From positions 900,500 through 964,499 of the forward strand of contig CP121690.1 of assembly GCA_038396605.1 (NCBI GenBank): 64,000 nucleotides of DNA, in the 5' to 3' direction. Origin of the DNA: Eubacteriales bacterium mix99 (lineage in GTDB: Bacteria > Bacillota > Clostridia > Caldicoprobacterales > DTU083). The notes under the pieces are model-generated. The model searched no databases. It was given only the letters and a program-made list of their open reading frames with translations, and was not told where the DNA came from. Positions 42,131-50,670 of this stretch are shown here, piece after piece (the first letter of the stretch is position 1; the number at the start of each line of letters is the position of its first letter). The translations under genes were made by a program, and so were the position numbers.

Positions 42131-42793
42131 ATGAGAATAACGCAGCGTCTGCTTGACGCATCAAAAGAACTATGGGCGGCCTGCCATGCCCATCCCTTTG
42201 TCCGGGGAATCGCCGATGGCACCCTGGACCAGAAAAAGTTTCAATATTACATGGTGCAGGACTATCTGTATCTGTTTGATTATGCCAGGGTCTTCGCCAT
42301 AGGCGTATCCAAAGCGCGTGACAGGCAAACCATGCGCCTGTTTGCCGGCTATATATCCCAGATCCTGAATGGAGAAATGGACATCCATAAGGACTATATG
42401 CGGCGGCTTGGCATCTCTCCCGAAGAGGCGGAACAGGCTCCCATAGCTTTGGACAACCTTTCCTACACCTCCTATATGCTCCGGGTAGCCTATGAAGGAG
42501 GCCCGGGTGAAATTGCCGCGGCCATACTATCCTGTGCCCTGAGCTACGAAGCCATTGCCGGGAAGATGGTGGAGGACCGTCCTGCCTGCGCGGATCATCC
42601 CTTTTATGGCGAGTGGATACGCGGCTATGCAGACCCCGGTTATGCGCAGGCCAACCGAAAGCTGATCGATGCGACCGGGCGGCTGACGGCAGACGATTCC
42701 GAAAAGCAGCTTCGGCATCTGGAGGAAATCTTTATCACCTGTTCCCGGTATGAACAGACTTTCTGGGATATGGCCTGGGAAATGAGGAAATAA
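42131..42793 (+). CDS. tenA: Aminopyrimidine aminohydrolase TenA
   Basis: 220 residues, thiaminase II family; hydrolyses aminomethyl-HMP to HMP for thiamine salvage. Seen: HPFVRGIADGTLDQKKFQYY, QDYLYLFDYARVFA, the catalytic Cys in AAILSCALSYEAIA, Glu in NGEMDIHKDY, and C-terminal FITCSRYEQTFWDMAW. The ATG at 42131 has GGAGAG at 10 bp; a TTG three codons earlier is too close to it. First gene of the TPP-controlled operon; 2-bp gap to thiZ. Confidence 0.94.
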   Translation: MRITQRLLDASKELWAACHAHPFVRGIADGTLDQKKFQYYMVQDYLYLFDYARVFAIGVSKARDRQTMRLFAGYISQILNGEMDIHKDYMRRLGISPEEAEQAPIALDNLSYTSYMLRVAYEGGPGEIAAAILSCALSYEAIAGKMVEDRPACADHPFYGEWIRGYADPGYAQANRKLIDATGRLTADDSEKQLRHLEEIFITCSRYEQTFWDMAWEMRK

Positions 42794-42795
42794 CC

Positions 42796-43548
42796 ATGCT
42801 GACCTTTAAAAATGTAACCTTTCAATATAAGGAGGAGGACTTCTCCATCATCGACCACCTTTCCTTCCATGTGGACGATGGAGAGTTTGTATCCATCATC
42901 GGCCCTTCCGGCTGCGGAAAGAGCACTATTTTTCGTCTGGTGAACCGGCTGCAGGATCCAAAAAGCGGCAGAATTCTGGTGGAGGGAATGCCCATAGACA
43001 GCCAAAAGCATTACTGCGGCTATATGCCCCAGCAGGATATGCTGCTCCCCTGGCGCACCGTGGTGAAGAACGTTCGGCTGCCGCTGGAAATTCAGGGCGC
43101 CTTTTCCGAATCCGAGATGAACCAACGTGCAGAGCAGGCGCTGGCGGCTGTCGGCCTGGAGGGCCAGGGAAGAAAATTTCCCAAAGAGCTCTCCGGCGGT
43201 ATGCGCCAGCGGGCAGCCTTTGCCCGGACGTTGCTCACCGGTTCCAACCTTCTCCTGTTGGACGAACCGTTTTCGGCGCTGGACTATCTGACCCGCCTGA
43301 CCATGCGGGAGTGGCTGTTGGAGCAATGGGAGCGGGAGCGTAAGACGGTTCTCTTTGTCACCCATGATGTGGAGGAGGCGCTGTTCCTCTCCAACCGGGT
43401 GCTGGCTGCGGAAGGAGCGCCCATCACCCAGCTGCGCTCCTTTCGGATTCCCGCCGGGTACCCCCGGACGCCGGAAACCCTGCAGCAGTCAGAGATGCTG
43501 GTGCAAAAAGAACAGCTGATTGCCATGCTCAGGAGGAAAGTATCATGA
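42796..43548 (+). CDS. thiZ: ABC ATPase ThiZ for HMP-precursor import
   Basis: 250 residues, nitrate/taurine-type ATPase. Walker A GPSGCGKSTIF near residue 36, Q-loop YMPQQDMLLPWRT, signature [15 protein letters not shown], Walker B LLLLDEPFSALD, H-loop VTHDVEEALFLSN. Overlaps thiX by 4 bp (ATGA). Context with tenA and thiY under a TPP riboswitch gives the substrate class: pyrimidine precursors of thiamine such as N-formyl-aminomethyl-HMP. Confidence 0.93.
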   Translation: MLTFKNVTFQYKEEDFSIIDHLSFHVDDGEFVSIIGPSGCGKSTIFRLVNRLQDPKSGRILVEGMPIDSQKHYCGYMPQQDMLLPWRTVVKNVRLPLEIQGAFSESEMNQRAEQALAAVGLEGQGRKFPKELSGGMRQRAAFARTLLTGSNLLLLDEPFSALDYLTRLTMREWLLEQWERERKTVLFVTHDVEEALFLSNRVLAAEGAPITQLRSFRIPAGYPRTPETLQQSEMLVQKEQLIAMLRRKVS

Positions 43549-44297
43549 GACAATCCAATCAGGGCAACCTCCCGGCCGCAATGCTGGTGCTGGCACTTCT
43601 TATGCTCTGGCAAATTGTTGCCATGGGTATGGACGCGGCCTATATTCTACCAGGTCCCGTGCAAGTGGTTCTGCGGCTGTGGGAGTTGCGGGTTCCCCTC
43701 TTTTGCGTGCATCTGCCCGCAACCATGGCGGTGGTAGGCGTTGGCCTTGTGATTTCCGTTGTTCTCGGACTTGGGCTTGCCGTTTTAATGGATGGGCACC
43801 CGGCTGCGGAAAAGGCGCTATACCCGCTGATCATCGCTTCCCAGACCATTCCAACCACAGCCCTTGCGCCATTGTTTGTGCTGTGGTCCGGCTACAGCCT
43901 ATGGAGCAAGGTGCTGGTAACCGTACTGATGACCTTTTTCCCCATCACCATCACAATGTTTGACGGATTCCGGTCGGTGAAGACGGAGATGATGGAGCTG
44001 CTCTTTACCTTCGAAGCCGACAAACGGTAGATTTTTCGGAAGCTGAAGCTTCCGGCAGCCCTTCCCAACTTTTTTTCCGCCATCAAAATGGCGGTGCCTC
44101 TGTCTGTTATCGGAGCGGCCATAGGAGAGTGGCTGGGCGCCCAGAGCGGCCTTGGTTATTTCAGTCGCCGGATGATGACACAGCTGGACGGAGCCGGGGT
44201 CTTTGCACCCATTCTGCTGCTGTCTGTAGTGGCCATGATTCTTGTGGCGGTGATCAGTATCATTGAAAAGCGCATCATAACCTGGCGCGGCCAATAA
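43545..44297 (+). pseudogene. thiX: ABC permease ThiX interrupted by an in-frame amber codon
   Basis: The frame encodes a complete ~250-residue NitT/TauT-type permease: membrane helices from residue 10, then FEADKR, a TAG at 44028-44030, then IFRKLKLPAALPNFFSAIKM and VPLSVIGAAIGEWLGAQSG to the normal end IITWRGQ. Homologues usually have Q at that place (KRQIFRKL), so one C-to-T change explains it. The break falls inside the EAA loop that touches the ATPase. Either the gene is dead, TAG is suppressed, or the base is a sequencing error. AGGAGG start site and operon spacing are intact, so the lesion is recent. Confidence 0.88.
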
Positions 44298-44316
44298 GAA
44301 GGAGGATAAACTGCTC

Positions 44317-45366
44317 ATGAAAAAGAGGACCGCGCTGCTTCTGCCAGCGATAATGTTACTTACCATGCTGACCGGCTGTGCCCAACAAAAAGGCGCCGGG
44401 AACAGGAAAACCCTTCGGAAGATCAACGTGGTACTGGATTGGTACCCCAACGCCCTGCATACCTTTCTCTACACCGCCATTGAGCGGGGTTACTTCAAGG
44501 AGGAAGGACTGGATGTGAAGATTCAGTTCCCTGCCAATGAAAACGATGCTCTGTCCCTTGTGGCCGCGGGAAAGGCGGAGATCGGCATGTATTATGAGCA
44601 TGATATCATTCAGGCGGTTGCCAACCAGGGTATCGGTGTAAAGTCTATTGGCGCTGTGGTGCAGTCGCCCCTGAACATCATCCTGTCTCTGGCAGAAAAG
44701 AACATCCACAGCCCCAGGGATCTCACGGGCAGGGCTGTAGGTTATGCCGGCACGAACCTCAGCGAAGCTCTGGTACGGACCATGATGAAGGCTGACGGCG
44801 CGAATTTTTCCAGCGTGAAGATGATGAACGTGGGTTTCGATCTGATGAATTCCATGACTACCGGCAATGTGGACGCCACTGTTGGCTGCCTTGTGAATCA
44901 TGAGGTCCCCCAGATGGAAGAAGAGGGCTTCCATGTAAACTACTTTATGGTCAACGAATACGGCATTCCAGATTACTATGAGACCGTGTTCCTGGCCGGC
45001 GACAAAATGATTGAAACCGAGCCAGAGGTGCTGACGGGTTTCCTGCGGGCCTCTGCCAGAGGTTTTGCGGATTTTCAGGAGGACCCGGAAGCCTGCCTGC
45101 AAATTTTGTTGGACCATCAGAACGAGGAGAATTTTCCTTTGTCTCCCACTGTGGAGAAAAAATCCTGCCAAACACTGCTGCCACCGATGGAAACGGATTA
45201 CTCTCCCTTCCTGAGCCAAACCGCAGAAAACTGGCAGGCCAACATTAACTGGATGTACGACACCGGCCTCATTGAAAGGAAGATAAACGCCTCACAGGTG
45301 ATGGCAAAGTTGGACCAGGGCGTGCGCCCGCCGGACAATACCATTATGAAAAGCCCCCTGGAGTGA
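44317..45366 (+). CDS. thiY: Thiamine-precursor-binding lipoprotein ThiY
   Basis: 349 residues. Signal with lipobox LTMLTGC, Cys21 lipidated. The mature part belongs to the NMT1/THI5-like group: VVLDWYPNALHTFLYTAIERG near residue 40, EGLDVKIQFPANENDALSLV, GYAGTNLSEALVRTMMKADG, and GCLVNHEVPQME. It binds HMP-type pyrimidines for the ThiXZ importer. Intact, although the permease beside it is interrupted. Confidence 0.94.
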   Translation: MKKRTALLLPAIMLLTMLTGCAQQKGAGNRKTLRKINVVLDWYPNALHTFLYTAIERGYFKEEGLDVKIQFPANENDALSLVAAGKAEIGMYYEHDIIQAVANQGIGVKSIGAVVQSPLNIILSLAEKNIHSPRDLTGRAVGYAGTNLSEALVRTMMKADGANFSSVKMMNVGFDLMNSMTTGNVDATVGCLVNHEVPQMEEEGFHVNYFMVNEYGIPDYYETVFLAGDKMIETEPEVLTGFLRASARGFADFQEDPEACLQILLDHQNEENFPLSPTVEKKSCQTLLPPMETDYSPFLSQTAENWQANINWMYDTGLIERKINASQVMAKLDQGVRPPDNTIMKSPLE

Positions 45367-45430
45367 ACGTCCAGGAGACTTTCTAAAACTTCAGGTATCC
45401 AAAGGCCTTATATGGATTTCATTTCCTCGC

Positions 45431-47074
45431 TTACTTACTTATTTTCTGATAGCGATCATACGCATCTTCGTAAATTTTGATCATATCTTTCAGGCCCATA
45501 TCCTCCAGCTGCCTGACATAATCGTCCCAGCCTTTGTCAATGCCGCCTTTGGTGATCCACTCTGCCCGGGTAGTACTCACAAACTTATCGATATCCGTTC
45601 GATAGGTGGCCAAAGCTTCCGTTTCCTCAGCAGTAAACATGACGGAAGGATAAGGTGTGGTGATAAAAGGATCTCCCAGTTTCGAAAGTTCCACTTTCAG
45701 ACCATCGCCGCTTTCCGGGGATAATTTGATCTTGTCCTGAAATTCGGGGCTTACATACTTGGGGCCGAAATCCCGCAGGCTCTGATCCCAGTACCAGGCA
45801 TCTGCGCTGGTCCCCTCCGGCGGATCATTCAGGGTATAGGTTCCGTCATCGTTCCTGTTGATTACTGTACCGACCGCGCCCCAGAAATTCTGGATGCTGG
45901 CTTCCCCGTCATAGAACTGATCCAGCCAGCGTGCCGCAATCTCAGGTGTTTTGCAGGATGCCGTGATTTCTGCCTCATTCCGCATGATGCTGTAAACACC
46001 ATTCGGATCCCCTTCTGCATATTGCTTTCCATCCGGGCCCTTTATCGGGGGCAATGCAATATATTCCGGAGACCATTTCCCGAAAAATGCATCCGGGGTC
46101 CAGGCATAATCAAGCCCTACCAGGGAAGCCGCTTCATTCTGGCGTTTGCCGTTCTGCATGGTCTCATCCTGCGTGAAGGATTCCGGATCGATAATGCCTT
46201 CCTGAAAGAGAGTATTAAGCCACTTAATTCCTTCCTTGTAGTTATCCGCGGTCGGATAATACACCAGGCTGCCATCTTCCTGAACCATCATATGACTGTT
46301 GCTCAAATCGGTAATTCCAAACGGATTCAATAAATCCATGGGAAGGCCCTTTGCTCCGCATATGGGGAACTCGTCATCCGGATCTCCGTTTCCATTGGCA
46401 TCCTTTGTTTTAAAGGCGCGGAGAACGTCGGTAAGCTCTTCAATGGTGGAAGGTTCCTTCAGATTCAGGTTGTCCAGCCACTTTTTGTTGATAATCGGCT
46501 GATTACGGGTCTGGGGGCGGGAAGGAAGATTCTTTGGCAGGGAATAGATCTTTCCGTCCGGAAAGGTAACAATGGTCTCAAAAGTAGGAACGACCTTCAT
46601 TGCTGCCTTCAGATTGGGCATGTACTGGTCAATCAGATCCGTCAGGTCCCGAAACAGATCCGTATTATTGATAATGTCAGCATCATTGAATGTTTCACTG
46701 CCAAGAATCACATCCGGCAATTCGTGACTGGCCAGAAGAATGGATTTCTGCTCTCCCCAGTCGTTTAAAGATTGAACCTGCCATTTTGGTTTGACATTGG
46801 TTTCCTTCTCCAGATCCCTGAGCCATTGATTTTGGGTGAAGGAATCGCCCATACTTCCCCAACGGGTCGTCAGCACCGTCAAGGTAACAGGCTCCCTGGT
46901 AATCGGCAGTCCTTCCTTGCTGAAGCTTTCCTTTTCAGAAGTTCCCTCTGCAGTTTTTCCAGTATCTTTCCCGGCTTTCCTGTCATTGCCGCCGCTTCCG
47001 CATCCGGATACCAATGAGACAATCAGGACTGCTGTCAGCAAAAGGCCGGCAGCTCTTTTGAAAATGGCTTTCAT
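45431..47074 (-). CDS. Sugar ABC solute-binding lipoprotein (LplA type)
   Basis: 547 residues. Lipobox SLVSGC with Cys25, then a polar linker. The mature part has TVLTTRWGSMGDSF, GSETFNDADIINNTDL, FKTKDANGNGDPDDEFPICG (same loop as in the 562-2160 protein), and DDYVRQLEDMGLKDMIKIYE near the end. Third gene of a permease-permease-binding protein operon running from 49027. Ligand unknown. Confidence 0.92.
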   Translation of the reverse strand: MKAIFKRAAGLLLTAVLIVSLVSGCGSGGNDRKAGKDTGKTAEGTSEKESFSKEGLPITREPVTLTVLTTRWGSMGDSFTQNQWLRDLEKETNVKPKWQVQSLNDWGEQKSILLASHELPDVILGSETFNDADIINNTDLFRDLTDLIDQYMPNLKAAMKVVPTFETIVTFPDGKIYSLPKNLPSRPQTRNQPIINKKWLDNLNLKEPSTIEELTDVLRAFKTKDANGNGDPDDEFPICGAKGLPMDLLNPFGITDLSNSHMMVQEDGSLVYYPTADNYKEGIKWLNTLFQEGIIDPESFTQDETMQNGKRQNEAASLVGLDYAWTPDAFFGKWSPEYIALPPIKGPDGKQYAEGDPNGVYSIMRNEAEITASCKTPEIAARWLDQFYDGEASIQNFWGAVGTVINRNDDGTYTLNDPPEGTSADAWYWDQSLRDFGPKYVSPEFQDKIKLSPESGDGLKVELSKLGDPFITTPYPSVMFTAEETEALATYRTDIDKFVSTTRAEWITKGGIDKGWDDYVRQLEDMGLKDMIKIYEDAYDRYQKISK

Positions 47075-47146
47075 TTTTGAAATACCTCCTTGTTCCTTTT
47101 ATGAGAAGCAGTCCACAGAACCGCTTCCGAAATATATAATGGAGCG

Positions 47147-48061
47147 CTAGCCTTTCACGGCTCCGATCATAACCCCCTGGTTGAAATATTTTTGGACAAA
47201 AGGATAGAACACCATAATGGGAACCGTGGAAACAATGATAACCGCATAACGCATAAGCGCAGCTTTCCGAAGGGCAATCTGTGCCGCCTCGCCCGTCCCC
47301 ATGGCGCTCTGCATATTATTGGTAATCAGAATATCCCTCAGAATAAGCTGCAGGGGATAGAGATTCGGATCCTTCAGATAAATCAGGGCGTTGAAATAGG
47401 AATTCCAGTGCCATACTGCCGTCCACAGACCAATCACTGCAATCACTGCCTTGGAAAGGGGAATCACGATTTGAAAGAAATATCGGATATTCCCGCATCC
47501 GTCAATCTGGGCAGCATCCCATAAATCCGATGGAATGCTGGTGCTGAAGAAAGTACGGGCTACAATGATATTGTAAACGGATACGGAAAAAGGCAGAACC
47601 ATTACCCAGAAGGTATCGTACAAATGAAAATCCTGCACGGTAAGGTAGGTGGGGATGAGTCCTCCGCTGAAAAACATGGTAAACACGAACAGAAAGGTAA
47701 AGAACCCCCGGCCTGCCAGATCCTTGCGGGACAGGGCATAAGCAGCCGGAATATTGACTGCGATCCCAATCAGGGTCCCCATAAGGGTGTAGGCGATGGT
47801 ATTTCGATATCCGATCCAGATATCCGCATGCTTCAGCAGCTCTCTGTATCCGTCCAGGGTAAATCCCACCGGATAAAACCAGACCTTTCCCGCTGAAACA
47901 GCATTGGGACTGCTGAAAGAAGCAATGACCACAAAATACAAAGGATAAAGTACAATAACAAGAGTAAGGATTGCAAAGCCATATATAAAAAGATTGAATA
48001 CAAGATCCGATTGACTCCGGCGGATCCTGGCAGGCCTTTCTACGGAAGTCCGGATAACCAT
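47147..48061 (-). CDS. Sugar ABC permease LplC type
   Basis: 304 residues, six helices. Seen: VLYPLYFVVIASFSSPNAVS near the N-terminus, EAA loop SDLWDAAQIDGCGNIRYFFQ, and C-terminal KYFNQGVMIGAVKG. Its C-terminal third is close to the partial permease at 1-415. Preceded by AAAGGGG; 15-bp gap from lplB. Confidence 0.94.
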   Translation of the reverse strand: MVIRTSVERPARIRRSQSDLVFNLFIYGFAILTLVIVLYPLYFVVIASFSSPNAVSAGKVWFYPVGFTLDGYRELLKHADIWIGYRNTIAYTLMGTLIGIAVNIPAAYALSRKDLAGRGFFTFLFVFTMFFSGGLIPTYLTVQDFHLYDTFWVMVLPFSVSVYNIIVARTFFSTSIPSDLWDAAQIDGCGNIRYFFQIVIPLSKAVIAVIGLWTAVWHWNSYFNALIYLKDPNLYPLQLILRDILITNNMQSAMGTGEAAQIALRKAALMRYAVIIVSTVPIMVFYPFVQKYFNQGVMIGAVKG

Positions 48062-48076
48062 GCCTTTTCCCCTTTC

Positions 48077-49027
48077 CTACCACAGACTGTTTTCACTGAA
48101 TCTCCTGGAAATCTGATTGACGGCGAACAACAATATAAAGTTAATAATCGTATTGAACATATTGATGGCAGCCGAGTAACTGTACTGGGCGCTGAGAATA
48201 CCCATTTTATAAACATAGGTGGAGATTACTTCACTGGTCTTCAGATTCATGTCATTCTGCATGAGATAAACCTTTTCAAAGCCCAGGCCCATCAAGCCGC
48301 CAACTCTCATTATGAGAAGAATAACAGCCGTGGGAATCAGCATGGGAACATCGATGTGCCACATCTTCTGCCGCTTGCTGGCACCGTCTACTGTTGCCGC
48401 CTCATACAGACTCGGATCCACGGAAGACAAAGCCGCAATATAAATAATGCTGTCCCAGCCGAAATTCTGCCAGATATCCGACCATACATATACACTGGAA
48501 AAGGCTCCGGCGCTGCCCATCAGATTTGGAGCCTCCTTCCCGAACAGACGATAGGTATTTCCAATCAAACCGCTGCCGGGGGAAAGAAACAGTATGATAA
48601 TCCCAACCATAACAACGGTGGAGATAAAATGAGGCAGATAGGTAATGGTCTGAAAACTTTTCCGGAACCAGTTGCCCTTCATCTGATTGACGATAAGAGC
48701 CAGTAAAATAGGCAGTGGAAAACCCGCAGCCAGACTGTAAAGATTGATGACAAGCGTATTGCGAATGGTAGTGTCAAACTGAAAGGACTTGAAGAACTTT
48801 GTAAAATACTTATGCCATGGATCCGCCCAGGGACTTCCTGTAATGCCCGTAGCCGGCCTGAAATCCTTAAAGGCTATGATAACCCCGTACATGGGCTTGT
48901 ATGCAAAGCATATAAGCAATATGACCGCTGGCAGTAAAAGAAGATACAGTCCCAGGTTGCGGCGGGTCCGTCGCCACAGATGCTGCATCTTCCCTCTTAT
49001 AGGTTGTTGTGTATTTGCCGAATTCAT
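48077..49027 (-). CDS. Sugar ABC permease LplB type
   Basis: 316 residues. LGLYLLLLPAVILLICFAYKPMYGVIIAFKDF at the N-terminus is diagnostic for this family. EAA loop PSLYEAATVDGASKRQKMWH, C-terminal RRFSENSLW. First gene of the operon, divergent from a LacI-type regulator. A decayed copy of its middle part is at 50416-50490. Confidence 0.94.
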   Translation of the reverse strand: MNSANTQQPIRGKMQHLWRRTRRNLGLYLLLLPAVILLICFAYKPMYGVIIAFKDFRPATGITGSPWADPWHKYFTKFFKSFQFDTTIRNTLVINLYSLAAGFPLPILLALIVNQMKGNWFRKSFQTITYLPHFISTVVMVGIIILFLSPGSGLIGNTYRLFGKEAPNLMGSAGAFSSVYVWSDIWQNFGWDSIIYIAALSSVDPSLYEAATVDGASKRQKMWHIDVPMLIPTAVILLIMRVGGLMGLGFEKVYLMQNDMNLKTSEVISTYVYKMGILSAQYSYSAAINMFNTIINFILLFAVNQISRRFSENSLW

Positions 49028-49404
49028 CCCGCAGCCCCCTCTTTTCCCCTACTGCTTCCCTATCGATCAAATAAAAATCAAAAGCCAGACAGCATACATA
49101 GGAAACCGGAAAACCGCTAACGATCTCTACTGTTATCGTTAACACCAGTACAATTGTAATATACCAAATCATTTTTGATATGTCAAGAGAAATACCCAAA
49201 AATATTTTATGTTTCATAACATGGATTACTGAAAATAAAGCTTGCCTTTTATCCAAATAAGTCTTTATAATAGAAATATGACATAATATAATGATTTACT
49301 TGGGTTTATCGTTATCCCAAAACACAAAGGAGCATTCTATTGAAAGATATTTTTTCATCACTGTCCCTATCATCGCTGAAAGCTGCAGCAGAAAGGAGGG
49401 GCTT
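49028..49404. promoter_or_regulatory. Divergent control region of the lplBC operon and its LacI regulator
   Basis: 377 bp. Contains CTAACGAT (49117-49124) and ATCGTTAA (49135-49142) as an inverted pair, with GTTATCGTTAAC (49132-49143), and the related TTATCGTTA (49306-49314) inside a TGGG...CCCA frame. These CG-centred sites are plausible LacI-family operators. The rest is A/T-rich, with no clear gene. Confidence 0.55.
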
Positions 49405-50412
49405 ATGGTTACTCTAAAAGATATTGCCCGGGAAGCAGGCGTCAGTGTTATGACCGTCTCCCGGGTGGTAAACGGCAATTTCTCCAAGGTGTCGCTGGAA
49501 AACATAAAAAAGATACAGGCTATCATAAAGGAAAAACATTATGTTCCCAACTCCACCGCCCGCTCGTTGTCCTCCAAATCGTCCCACATTGTTTCCCTCA
49601 TTGTCCGGGGCCGCCAAAATGAGCTGGCCAACCCATACAATGCCACCATGGTCGGGGAAATCGTGCCGCTGATCCAGAAGCAGGGCTATTATCTGATGCT
49701 TCATTTCACGGATCAATATGGTGATATCACTCAGCGGCTCCGGGCTTGGAATGTGGAAGGAGCTATTTTCGTGGGTACCTTTGACGGAGAAATCCAGAAG
49801 ATCATGCAGGATAACCATATCCCCCTGATATTTACCGACAGTTATAGCCGGGTCCGGCAGATTACCAATGTCGGGGTGGACGATTACAAAGGCGGAGAAC
49901 TGGCTGCCCAATACCTGCTTGACAACGGTCATAAAGACTTCGCCTTCGTCGGATGGCCGCTTGCCTCCGGGGTCGTACGGGGCAGGTTCAGGGGCTTTCG
50001 CGAAACCCTGGAAAAGGCGGGTTACTCTTTGGACCGCTCTCATATCCTGGAGGCCAGGGATACCAGGGATTCCATATTGGATATCGTGGATACCATATGT
50101 GAATTTGAAGAAGAGCATATCGCCATATTCACATCCGCAGACTTGCTTGCGGTCACACTGATGGATCTTCTCCGGGACCGAAATCGGATCGCCCCCAGGG
50201 ATTACTCCATTATCGGCTTTGACGATCTGTCCATCGCAGGCTACGTGACGCCCAGACTGACCACCATAAGCCAGAGCTTCCCCAAAAAGGCCAAAGCAGC
50301 AACAGATCTTCTGTTCCGTCACATTCAGGACCCGGCTGCCCCTTCTGAAAATGTAACCCTGGACGTCCGTCTTGTCCGCAGGGAATCGGTTTCCTGCCGA
50401 AACCGAAGTTGA
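49405..50412 (+). CDS. LacI-family regulator of the lplBC sugar operon
   Basis: 335 residues from the ATG at 49405, with AAAGGAGGGG before it. HTH and hinge: VTLKDIAREAGVSVMTVSRV, then PNSTARSLSSKSSHIVSLIV. Ligand-binding core with IGFDDLSIAGYVTPRLTTIS and the C-terminal VRRESVSCRNRS. Divergent from the sugar operon, so likely its local regulator, perhaps acting at the CG-centred sites in the intergenic region. Confidence 0.92.
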   Translation: MVTLKDIAREAGVSVMTVSRVVNGNFSKVSLENIKKIQAIIKEKHYVPNSTARSLSSKSSHIVSLIVRGRQNELANPYNATMVGEIVPLIQKQGYYLMLHFTDQYGDITQRLRAWNVEGAIFVGTFDGEIQKIMQDNHIPLIFTDSYSRVRQITNVGVDDYKGGELAAQYLLDNGHKDFAFVGWPLASGVVRGRFRGFRETLEKAGYSLDRSHILEARDTRDSILDIVDTICEFEEEHIAIFTSADLLAVTLMDLLRDRNRIAPRDYSIIGFDDLSIAGYVTPRLTTISQSFPKKAKAATDLLFRHIQDPAAPSENVTLDVRLVRRESVSCRNRS

Positions 50413-50415
50413 TGT

Positions 50416-50490
50416 GGCTCCGGCACTGTCCATCAGGCTTGGAGTCTCCTTCCTGAACAGCCGAGTCCGGCAGATTACCCTTGTCGGGGC
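50416..50490 (-). pseudogene. Relic of an lplB-like permease fragment
   Basis: 50416-50464 matches 48503-48551 in the lplB gene at 42 of 49 positions, in the same orientation; read on the reverse strand it gives LFRKETPSLMDSAGA beside LFGKEAPNLMGSAGA. The following 30 bases (from 50459) match a piece of the lacI gene (about 49846-49875) at 27 of 30 positions. No open frame survives. Confidence 0.65.
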
Positions 50491-50508
50491 AGATATTTCC
50501 CTCCTTTC

Positions 50509-50537
50509 TTGACTTTCCCAAAACGCAGGATTATAAT
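50509..50537 (+). promoter_or_regulatory. Promoter of the zinc operon
   Basis: -35 TTGACT (50509-50514), 17 bp, -10 TATAAT (50532-50537). A good housekeeping promoter. AAATGC/GCATTT arms (50539-50565) follow the -10. Confidence 0.82.
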
Positions 50538-50568
50538 AAATGCGAATGCGAACCATGTGCATTTGGAT

Positions 50569-50632
50569 CATGATCTGCGAATATTGATACAAGCCATGGT
50601 CATGATCTGCGAATATTGAAACAGGCAATGGT
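50569..50632 (+). repeat. 32-bp tandem repeat in the zinc-operon leader
   Basis: Two adjacent 32-bp units beginning CATGATCTGCGAATATTGA, differing at 3 positions, ending 8 bp before the first in-frame ATG at 50641. They are downstream of the promoter, so they are transcribed. Confidence 0.9.
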
Positions 50633-50670
50633 CATGTTAAATGAGAAAGAAGAAAAGAGGTCTGCCGCAG

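Noticed and set aside
50569-50632. CRISPR-like repeats before znuA
   Set aside because: Only two directly adjacent copies, no spacers and no cas genes.
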